Shown piece by piece: positions 1 through 6,258 of a stretch of 6,388 nucleotides of DNA; the stretch's first letter is position 1, and each line of letters begins with the position of its first letter. Origin of the DNA: an uncultured Chlorobiaceae bacterium (GTDB taxonomy: Bacteria; Bacteroidota; Chlorobiia; Chlorobiales; Chlorobiaceae). Under the pieces are notes generated by a model. The model saw nothing but the letters and a program-made list of their open reading frames with translations. It did no database searches and had not been told where the DNA came from. The position numbers and the translations under genes were made by a program. The stretch lies in assembly GCA_903929845.1 (NCBI GenBank), contig CAIYWF010000242.1, positions 1 to 6,388 on the forward strand, given 5' to 3'.

Positions 1-263
1 CACTTGGAGGAAAGGCACAGTTTGGAGGCCAGAGATTTGGTGAAATGGAAGTCTGGGCTCTTGAGGCTTATGGCGCATCCAATATTCTCCGGGAAATGCT
101 GACGGTTAAATCAGATGATGTGATTGGGCGGAACAAAACTTATGAAGCTATTGTTAAAGGTCAGAACCTGCCCGAGCCGGGTATACCCGAATCATTCAAT
201 GTCCTTATAAGGGAGTTGCAGGGTCTGGGTCTTGAAATTCGTATTGACGACAAGGTTCCTTAG
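1..263 (+). CDS. rpoB: RNA polymerase beta subunit, C-terminal end (partial)
   Basis: This is the 3' end of the gene for the beta subunit of DNA-dependent RNA polymerase; the 5' part lies outside the window. The reading frame has its first full codon at base 3 and shows 86 residues before a TAG stop. The visible protein opens with LGGKAQFGGQRFGEMEVWAL and continues into EAYGAS, the nearly invariant C-terminal block of bacterial RpoB. That block packs against beta prime and belongs to the clamp/switch region. The remaining residues, ending in EIRIDDKVP, form the usual short tail. An ATG at base 45 is an internal Met of this block, not a start. The TAG stop is followed at once by an in-frame TAA. 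rpoC follows 69 bases downstream on the same strand, the standard rpoBC order, so the two are very probably co-transcribed. Identification is secure; only the missing 5' part limits it. Confidence 0.97.
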   Translation, partial: LGGKAQFGGQRFGEMEVWALEAYGASNILREMLTVKSDDVIGRNKTYEAIVKGQNLPEPGIPESFNVLIRELQGLGLEIRIDDKVP

Positions 264-290
264 TAATGCGGTTAAGTAGCGTGTACATCA

Positions 291-304
291 TTAACGGACG
301 TTAA
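291..304. repeat. Short inverted repeat in the rpoB-rpoC spacer
   Basis: TTAACG and CGTTAA form a perfect 6-base inverted repeat separated by GA. As RNA it could make only a weak 5-pair stem with a GGAC loop; as DNA it is a palindrome of operator size. Related TTAAC words occur just after it (313-319, GTTTAAC), and GTTAAG lies upstream near 271-276. No function is assigned. An AT-rich spacer can produce such repeats by chance. Confidence 0.4.
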
Positions 305-319
305 CAAGAGTCGTTTAAC

Positions 320-324
320 AAGGA
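320..324 (+). promoter_or_regulatory. Ribosome binding site of rpoC
   Basis: AAGGA lies eight bases before the ATG at 333 and matches the anti-Shine-Dalgarno end of 16S rRNA. It supports that ATG as the rpoC start, which is also where the family's N-terminal sequence begins. No convincing promoter is seen in the spacer, consistent with transcription reading through from rpoB. Confidence 0.75.
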
Positions 325-332
325 TATAGAAT

Positions 333-3300
333 ATGATTTTTTCACAGGGAGCATCGCCGCTTAAAGGTGAATTTTCAAGAATAAAGTTCAGCATAGCGTC
401 TCCTGAAAGCATTCTCGCCCATTCAAGGGGAGAGGTGCTGAAGCCGGAGACGATCAACTACCGCACCTTCAAGCCGGAACGTGACGGTTTGATGTGCGAA
501 AAGATATTTGGTCCAACAAAGGACTGGGAGTGCTATTGCGGCAAGTACAAGCGAGTTCGCTATAAAGGAATTATCTGCGACCGCTGCGGCGTTGAGGTGA
601 CAACCAAAAGTGTTCGCAGGGAGCGTATGGGTCATATTTCTTTGGCTGTTCCGGTTGTGCATACCTGGTTTTTCCGTTCGGTTCCCAGCAAGATTGGTGC
701 ACTGCTTGATCTTTCGACCAAAGAGCTTGAAAGGATCATCTATTATGAAGTATATGTTGTAATCAATCCCGGTGAACCGGGTGAAAAACAGGGCATCAAG
801 AAACTTGATCGTTTGACCGAGGAACAGTATTTCCAGATTATCACTGAGTATGAGGATAATCAGGACCTTGAGGATTCAGATCCGGACAAGTTTGTTGCCA
901 AAATGGGTGGAGAAGCCATCCATATGCTGCTCAAGAATATTAATCTGGATGAATCAGCGATACATCTACGCAAGGTACTGAAGGAGAGCAATTCAGAACA
1001 GAAAAGAGCTGATGCACTGAAACGGCTCAAAGTTGTCGAGGCTTTCAGAAAAAGTTATGAGCCGCACAAGAAGACCCGCAAAAAACCACAGGGACTTTTT
1101 CCTGAAGATGAGCTTCCTGAGCCCTACGTTTACGAGGGAAATAAACCAGAGTATATGGTCATGGAAGTAGTCCCGGTTATTCCTCCGGAACTTCGTCCCC
1201 TTGTTCCTCTTGAAGGGGGCAGGTTTGCCACTTCGGATCTTAATGATCTCTACCGCAGGGTAATTATTAGAAACAACCGCCTGAAAAAACTTATCGATAT
1301 TCGGGCGCCTGAGGTTATTCTCCGAAATGAAAAGAGAATGCTTCAAGAAGCAGTTGATGCCTTGTTTGATAATTCCCGCAAAGCGAATGCGGTTAAGACA
1401 GGCGAGTCAAACAGGCCACTGAAGTCGCTTTCGGATGCATTGAAAGGCAAACAGGGCCGCTTCCGTCAGAACCTGTTAGGAAAGAGAGTTGATTATTCAG
1501 GTCGTTCGGTAATCGTTGTTGGTCCTGAATTGAAACTGCATGAGTGCGGCTTGCCGAAAAGCATGGCCATAGAGCTTTTTCAACCATTTGTGATTCGCCG
1601 TCTCGTCGATCGAGGTATTGCAAAATCGGTCAAATCAGCTAAAAAACTTATTGACAGGAAGGATCCTGTGGTCTGGGATGTGCTTGAAAAAGTTATTGAT
1701 GGCAGACCTGTTCTTCTTAACAGAGCGCCAACCCTTCACCGTCTTGGTATCCAGGCATTCCAGCCACTTCTGGTAGAAGGCAAGGCTATTCAGATACACC
1801 CTCTTGTCTGTACTGCATTCAATGCTGACTTTGATGGTGATCAGATGGCGGTTCACATTCCACTGTCGCAGGAAGCCCAGCTCGAAGCGTCGTTACTTAT
1901 GCTGTCTTCACATAATCTTATTCTGCCTCAGTCAGGTAAACCGGTTACGGTTCCGTCACAGGACATGGTACTTGGTATGTATTATCTGACCAAGTCGCGC
2001 TCTGGAGATCTCGGAGAAGGACAGATTTTCTACAGCAGTGAAGATGTCCTTATAGCCTACAATGAACAGCGTGTTGGTCTGCATGCACAGATTTTTGTGC
2101 AGTATAGCGGCGAAATTGATCAAAAATTTGATTCGCTGCGAGTTCTTGATACTGTTGTCGATCCAAAATCGGAAAAGTCCCTATGGCTCAAATCACAGAT
2201 TGAAAAGAAGACTATTCTGCTTACCACTGTTGGCAGGGTTATCTTCAACCAGCATGTGCCTGAAGAAATTGGCTTTATTAACAGGGTTATTGATAAAAAG
2301 GTAGCCAAAGAGCTGATCGGACGACTGAGTAGCGAGGTTGGGAATGTTGAAACAGCAAAATTCCTTGACAATATCAAGGAGGTTGGATTCCATTATGCCA
2401 TGAAAGGCGGACTATCAGTTGGACTTTCTGATGCCATTGTGCCTGAAACCAAGGTAAAGCATATCAAGAACGCCCAGCGGGACAGCACCAAGGTCGTTAA
2501 GGAATACAACCGTGGTACGCTGACCGATAATGAACGGTACAACCAGATTGTCGATGTCTGGCAGAAAACATCAAATATTGTAGCCGAAGAGTCATATCAG
2601 AAGCTTAAAAAAGATCGGGACGGTTTCAATCCCCTCTATATGATGCTTGATTCCGGAGCCCGTGGTTCCAGGGAGCAGGTGCGTCAGTTGACCGGCATGA
2701 GAGGACTTATTGCCCGTCCGCAGAAGTCCATGTCGGGACAGCCGGGAGAAATTATTGAAAACCCGATTATCTCGAACCTTAAGGAGGGGCTTACTGTTCT
2801 TGAGTATTTTATTTCAACGCATGGAGCCCGTAAGGGCCTTTCTGACACCTCGCTGAAAACGGCCGATGCCGGTTACCTCACCAGGAGGCTTCACGATGTT
2901 GCACAAGATGTCATTGTCACTATTGATGACTGCGGAACGACTCGAGGTCTCTATGTTCATCGTAACATTGAGGAGGAGACCAGCGGCCAGATAAAGTTCC
3001 GTGAAAAAATCAAGGGACGTGTAGCTGCAAGAGATATTTACGATACACTCAACAACAAGGTAGTTGTAAATTCCGGAGAAATTATTACTGAAGAACTTGC
3101 CGAACTTATTCAGGAGACGATCGGAGTAGAAGAGGCCGAAATCCGCTCAGTGCTCACCTGTGAGTCTAAAATCGGTATTTGTTCGAAGTGCTATGGCACA
3201 AACCTCTCGGTGCATGAACTCGTTGAAATCGGCGAGGCGGTTGGTGTTATTGCCGCCCAGTCTATCGGGGAACCTGGAACTCAGCTTACGCTGCGTACCT

Positions 3301-4832
3301 TCCACCAGGGTGGTACCGCTCAGGGAGGTATTTCCGAAACCGAGACCAAGGCATTCTATGATGGCCAGGTTCAGTTTGAAGATATCAAGACTGTAGAACA
3401 TACCGCCATCAATGAGGATGGCGTGGCGGATCTCAGGATCATCGTTATTCAGAAAAACGGTAAAATCAATATTGCCGATCCAGAGTCGGGGAAGATTCTG
3501 AAGCGCTATATCGTTCCGCATGGTGCGCATCTTCACTGCAAGAACGGCTCCCTTGTCAAGAAAGATCAGGTGATGTTCAGCAGTGAACCTAACAGTACAC
3601 AGATTATTGCCGAGATACCAGGTTTTATTAAATTTGCCGATATCGAAAAAGGGGTGACTTACAAGGAAGAGGTTGATCCCCAGACCGGTTTTTCACAGCA
3701 TACCATCATTAACTGGCGTACCAAACTGAGAGCGACCGAGACAAGGGAGCCGAGGTTGATGATTATTGATGCAAGTGGTGAGGTGAGAAAAACCTATCCA
3801 GTGCCGATCAAGTCAAATCTTTATGTTGAAGACGGACAGAAGGTTAATCCTGGTGATATCATGGCCAAGGTGCCAAGAAACCTAGACCGTGTTGGTGGTG
3901 ACATTACTGCAGGCTTGCCAAAAGTCACTGAGCTTTTTGAAGCTCGTATTCCGACTGATCCTGCAATTGTAACTGAAATTGACGGTTATGTCAGTTTTGG
4001 CTCACAGCGCCGAAGCAGCAAGGAGATCAAGGTAAAAAATGACTTTGGTGAAGAGAAGATTTATTATGTCCAGGTTGGAAAGCATGTACTGGCAAACGAG
4101 GGCGACGAAGTCAAGGCAGGTGATCCACTGACCGATGGTGCCGTATCCCCCCAGGACATTCTGCGTATTCAGGGACCAAATGCTGTGCAGCAGTATCTGG
4201 TGAACGAGATTCAGAAAGTTTACCAGATTAATGCAGGCGTCGAGATCAATGACAAGCATCTTGAGGTTATTGTGCGTCAGATGCTTCAGAAAGTTCGTGT
4301 TGAAGAGCCGGGCGACACCGATCTGCTTCCTGGTGACCTTATTGACCGGAGTGCCTTTGTTGAGTCGAATAAAGGGATTGCCGAAAAGGTACGCATTACC
4401 GAAAAAGGTGATGCTCCGGCAAGGATTCAGGAGAGTCAGCTTCACAAAATCCGTGACATAACCAAACTGAATCGTGAGCTGCGCAAGAACATAAAAAATA
4501 TGATTGCTTTTGAGCCAGCCCTTCAGGCAACCTCTCATCCGGTACTGCTTGGTATTACAAGCGCGGCCCTTCAGACTGAAAGTGTGATTTCTGCGGCATC
4601 ATTCCAGGAAACCACGAAGGTGTTGACTGATGCTGCCGTTGCAGGAAAGGTTGACTATCTTGCAGGTCTTAAAGAAAACGTGATTGTCGGGAAGCTGATT
4701 CCTGCGGGGACAGGTCTTAAGAGATACAAGGCTATAAAACTTACCGGTGATGGTCAGGAAGCGGCTTCTGCCAGAGAAGGGAGTGACGAAGTGATAGTAG
4801 AAACCCGAGAGGGTTTTGCCAACGAGCGTTAG
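333..4832 (+). CDS. rpoC: DNA-directed RNA polymerase subunit beta prime
   Basis: This is the large catalytic subunit of RNA polymerase (cytoplasm, core enzyme alpha2-beta-beta'-omega), complete at 1499 residues. Landmarks in order: N-terminal zinc site with Cys67, Cys69, Cys82 and Cys85; clamp helices at about 300-350, the main sigma-factor contact; switch 2 segment KGKQGRFRQNLLGKRVDYSG (371-390); NRAPTLHR (463-470); catalytic NADFDGD (497-503), whose Asp499, Asp501 and Asp503 hold the active-site magnesium; bridge helix at about 819-853 (around STHGARKGLSDTSLKTADAG); second zinc site Cys867, Cys943, Cys950 and Cys953; trigger loop at about 967-1000; a roughly 180-residue insertion within it; then the conserved C-terminal blocks GGDITAGLPKVTELFEAR and NDKHLEVIVRQML. 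The protein is about 90 residues longer than E. coli RpoC (1407), partly from a charged segment at 242-268. All key residues are intact and no frameshift is seen. It ends TAG then TAA. Start: ATG with AAGGA eight bases upstream. Confidence 0.99.
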   Translation: MIFSQGASPLKGEFSRIKFSIASPESILAHSRGEVLKPETINYRTFKPERDGLMCEKIFGPTKDWECYCGKYKRVRYKGIICDRCGVEVTTKSVRRERMGHISLAVPVVHTWFFRSVPSKIGALLDLSTKELERIIYYEVYVVINPGEPGEKQGIKKLDRLTEEQYFQIITEYEDNQDLEDSDPDKFVAKMGGEAIHMLLKNINLDESAIHLRKVLKESNSEQKRADALKRLKVVEAFRKSYEPHKKTRKKPQGLFPEDELPEPYVYEGNKPEYMVMEVVPVIPPELRPLVPLEGGRFATSDLNDLYRRVIIRNNRLKKLIDIRAPEVILRNEKRMLQEAVDALFDNSRKANAVKTGESNRPLKSLSDALKGKQGRFRQNLLGKRVDYSGRSVIVVGPELKLHECGLPKSMAIELFQPFVIRRLVDRGIAKSVKSAKKLIDRKDPVVWDVLEKVIDGRPVLLNRAPTLHRLGIQAFQPLLVEGKAIQIHPLVCTAFNADFDGDQMAVHIPLSQEAQLEASLLMLSSHNLILPQSGKPVTVPSQDMVLGMYYLTKSRSGDLGEGQIFYSSEDVLIAYNEQRVGLHAQIFVQYSGEIDQKFDSLRVLDTVVDPKSEKSLWLKSQIEKKTILLTTVGRVIFNQHVPEEIGFINRVIDKKVAKELIGRLSSEVGNVETAKFLDNIKEVGFHYAMKGGLSVGLSDAIVPETKVKHIKNAQRDSTKVVKEYNRGTLTDNERYNQIVDVWQKTSNIVAEESYQKLKKDRDGFNPLYMMLDSGARGSREQVRQLTGMRGLIARPQKSMSGQPGEIIENPIISNLKEGLTVLEYFISTHGARKGLSDTSLKTADAGYLTRRLHDVAQDVIVTIDDCGTTRGLYVHRNIEEETSGQIKFREKIKGRVAARDIYDTLNNKVVVNSGEIITEELAELIQETIGVEEAEIRSVLTCESKIGICSKCYGTNLSVHELVEIGEAVGVIAAQSIGEPGTQLTLRTFHQGGTAQGGISETETKAFYDGQVQFEDIKTVEHTAINEDGVADLRIIVIQKNGKINIADPESGKILKRYIVPHGAHLHCKNGSLVKKDQVMFSSEPNSTQIIAEIPGFIKFADIEKGVTYKEEVDPQTGFSQHTIINWRTKLRATETREPRLMIIDASGEVRKTYPVPIKSNLYVEDGQKVNPGDIMAKVPRNLDRVGGDITAGLPKVTELFEARIPTDPAIVTEIDGYVSFGSQRRSSKEIKVKNDFGEEKIYYVQVGKHVLANEGDEVKAGDPLTDGAVSPQDILRIQGPNAVQQYLVNEIQKVYQINAGVEINDKHLEVIVRQMLQKVRVEEPGDTDLLPGDLIDRSAFVESNKGIAEKVRITEKGDAPARIQESQLHKIRDITKLNRELRKNIKNMIAFEPALQATSHPVLLGITSAALQTESVISAASFQETTKVLTDAAVAGKVDYLAGLKENVIVGKLIPAGTGLKRYKAIKLTGDGQEAASAREGSDEVIVETREGFANER
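1056..1136 (+). other. Lineage-type charged insertion in RpoC before the clamp helices
   Basis: Codons 242-268 of rpoC encode about 27 residues that E. coli RpoC lacks. E. coli runs from EAF..S directly into GNKPEW, while here a segment intervenes before GNKPEY. It starts very basic (HKKTRKK, 245-251) and then turns acidic and proline-rich (FPEDELPEPY, 256-265), as expected of an exposed, flexible loop. The comparison with E. coli is from memory. Confidence 0.6.
1821..1841 (+). other. RpoC catalytic magnesium motif NADFDGD
   Basis: Codons 497-503 encode NADFDGD, the absolutely conserved motif of multisubunit RNA polymerases. Its three aspartates (499, 501, 503) coordinate the catalytic Mg2+. 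The motif is intact, so the subunit should be active. Confidence 0.98.
3339..3887 (+). other. Trigger-loop insertion of RpoC (SI3-like)
   Basis: Codons of about 1003-1185 sit between the first trigger-loop half (ending RTFHQGGTAQGG near 999) and the conserved GGDITAGLPKVTELFEAR that follows. This is the position of sequence insertion 3 in E. coli RpoC, which is built of sandwich-barrel hybrid motif repeats. Recognisable shared words include YDGQVQF, VPHGAHL, IPGFIKFADI, RLMIIDASG and VEDGQKVNPGDIMAKVPR, matching the E. coli insertion in order and spacing by recall. Polymerases of Firmicutes and Thermus lack an insertion here. Exact edges are approximate. Confidence 0.8.
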
Positions 4833-4850
4833 TAATCTCTTGGCAAGATC
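4812..4850 (+). other. Potential hairpin spanning the rpoC stop codon
   Basis: Bases 4812-4822 can pair with 4840-4850. The core is a perfect 7-base inverted repeat (TTGCCAA at 4816-4822, TTGGCAA at 4840-4846), extended by four more pairs of which two are G-U. The 17-base loop holds the TAG and TAA stops. It overlaps a smaller hairpin at 4801-4816 (AAACCC, GAGA loop, GGGTTT), so the two cannot form together. No U-run follows, so it is not itself an intrinsic terminator. Translating ribosomes would keep it open until release. Role unknown. Confidence 0.45.
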
Positions 4851-4861
4851 AAGAAAGGACT

Positions 4862-4894
4862 AAAAAAAAGGGAGATTCACATCTCCCTTTTTTT
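4862..4894. terminator. Bidirectional intrinsic terminator between rpoC and accC
   Basis: GGGAGAT (4870-4876) and ATCTCCC (4881-4887) form a perfect 7-pair stem with the 4-base loop TCAC. An A8 run (4862-4869) lies on the left and a T7 run (4888-4894) on the right. Read on the + strand it is a hairpin followed by seven U and terminates rpoBC; on the - strand it is followed by eight U and terminates accBC. The A and T runs can also extend the stem. It lies 29 bases past the rpoC stop and only one base past the accC stop. Confidence 0.93.
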
Positions 4895-4895
4895 A

Positions 4896-6239
4896 TTACT
4901 TCTTTTCAAATCTGAACGTTTCCAGAAAACCGGTATCGAACTCTCCGCTCTGAAAAACCGGAGAATGCATCACCTGTTTGTGGAAAGGAATTGTTGTCTT
5001 TACGCCAACAACAATGAATTCATCCAAGGCGCGTGACATTCTTGCAATAGCTTCATCCCGGGTTTGTGCCGTAACGATGAGCTTTGCAATCATCGAGTCG
5101 TAGTTAGATGGCACCACGTAGCTTGCATAAGCATGTGAGTCAACTCTTACACCATGACCTCCAGGTGTGTGAAATACCTGAAGCTTTCCTGGTGAAGGAC
5201 GGAACATGTGTTCAGGATCCTCTGCATTAATGCGGCATTCAATAGAGTGCCCTTTTGGGCTGAAGGTTCGATCTCCAATCGACTCTCCACTTGCAATAAG
5301 AATCTGTTCCTTGACAAGATCTACATCATAACGCTCTTCCGTGACAGGATGCTCAACCTGGATACGGGTATTCATCTCCATGAAGTAAAAGTCCTTGTGC
5401 CTGTCGAGAAGAAACTCAATAGTACCCGCACCTTCATAGTTGATCGCACTGGCAGCGGCGACAGCGGCATCACCCATTTTTTTTCTCAATGCCTCATCAA
5501 CAACCGGTGACGGGGTCTCTTCAATAAGTTTCTGGTGACGTCTCTGGACGGTGCAGTCGCGTTCACCAAGATGGAGGGTGTTGCCGTGCTGGTCTGAGAG
5601 GATCTGGATTTCAACATGGCGTGGATTTTCAAGATACTTCTCAATATAGCAGCCGCTGTTGCCGAAAGCTTGCTCAGCTTCACTGCGTGCAGTGTTCAGC
5701 GCTTTTTCAAGCTGGCTCTCTTCAGTGACCACCCGCATGCCCTTTCCTCCACCACCAGCGGTAGGCTTGATGATAACCGGATACCCGGTTTTTTTCGCAG
5801 TTTCAATTGCCTGCTTGAGATCAGTGACCAACCCCGGGCTTCCAGGAACAACAGGTACCCCTGCTGCAATCATGGTTGCCTTTGCGGTATTTTTGTCGCC
5901 CATCTGGTTAATCATTCTTGCTGTAGGGCCGATAAACTTGATGTTGGCTGATTCGCACACTTCAGCGAAATCAGCATTTTCAGCAAGAAATCCGTATCCA
6001 GGATGGATAGCATCGGCATTGGTCACCTGTGCGGCAGCAATGATACGTGGAATATTCAGGTAACTTTCTCTTGACAAAGCTGGTCCTATGCAGACAGCTT
6101 CATCGGCGTATTTGACATGGATAGACTCAGCGTCAACTGTAGAATAAACAGCGACAGTACTGATCCCCATTTCACGGCAGGTCTGCATAATACGCAAAGC
6201 AATTTCGCCGCGATTTGCCACAAGTATTTTCTTGAACAA
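4896..6239 (-). CDS. accC: Biotin carboxylase subunit of acetyl-CoA carboxylase
   Basis: Biotin carboxylase uses ATP and bicarbonate to carboxylate the biotin carried on AccB, the first half-reaction of acetyl-CoA carboxylase in fatty acid synthesis (cytoplasm). The 447 residues match the family length (E. coli 449). The N-terminal domain begins FKKILVANRGEIALRIM and includes AIHPGYGFLAENADFAE (78-94). The ATP-grasp domain has Lys116 and Lys158, the glycine loop GGGGKGMRV (162-170), EKYLENPRHVEIQ (200-212), RRHQK (233-237), Glu275, Glu288, and EMNTRIQVEHPVTE (288-301) with Asn290, Arg292 and Glu296. Arg336 lies in ECRINAEDP. These correspond to the E. coli ATP, metal and carboxylation residues. 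The start is taken as TTG at 6239, because conserved family sequence begins at the next codon and no ATG or GTG lies in the intergenic gap. The frame stays open upstream to an ATG at 6353, but the extra 38 residues are unlike AccC and overlap accB. The gene follows accB by 19 bases, presumably as an operon. Stop TAA abuts the terminator. Confidence 0.97.
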   Translation of the reverse strand: MFKKILVANRGEIALRIMQTCREMGISTVAVYSTVDAESIHVKYADEAVCIGPALSRESYLNIPRIIAAAQVTNADAIHPGYGFLAENADFAEVCESANIKFIGPTARMINQMGDKNTAKATMIAAGVPVVPGSPGLVTDLKQAIETAKKTGYPVIIKPTAGGGGKGMRVVTEESQLEKALNTARSEAEQAFGNSGCYIEKYLENPRHVEIQILSDQHGNTLHLGERDCTVQRRHQKLIEETPSPVVDEALRKKMGDAAVAAASAINYEGAGTIEFLLDRHKDFYFMEMNTRIQVEHPVTEERYDVDLVKEQILIASGESIGDRTFSPKGHSIECRINAEDPEHMFRPSPGKLQVFHTPGGHGVRVDSHAYASYVVPSNYDSMIAKLIVTAQTRDEAIARMSRALDEFIVVGVKTTIPFHKQVMHSPVFQSGEFDTGFLETFRFEKK

Positions 6240-6258
6240 GGCTTTTTGTGATGAATGA

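Noticed and set aside
272..457. 61-codon open frame on the - strand across the rpoB-rpoC spacer
   Set aside because: It overlaps the rpoC start region in antisense and has no supporting signal.
768..785. Near-tandem repeat GGTGAACC/GGGTGAA in rpoC
   Set aside because: It encodes a short PGEPGE sequence within a coding loop; too short to be a repeat element.
3147..3536. 129-codon open frame on the - strand opposite the rpoC trigger-loop region
   Set aside because: It is the mirror of highly conserved rpoC sequence with no recognisable protein signature; a shadow frame.
4002..4538. 178-codon open frame on the - strand opposite rpoC
   Set aside because: It lies wholly antisense to conserved rpoC codons, has no recognisable domain or ribosome binding site, and has the composition expected of a reverse-frame shadow.
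5659..6063. 134-codon open frame on the + strand with hydrophobic stretches, opposite accC
   Set aside because: It is antisense to the conserved ATP-grasp part of accC. Hydrophobic runs arise from complementing that coding sequence, and no start signal is seen.
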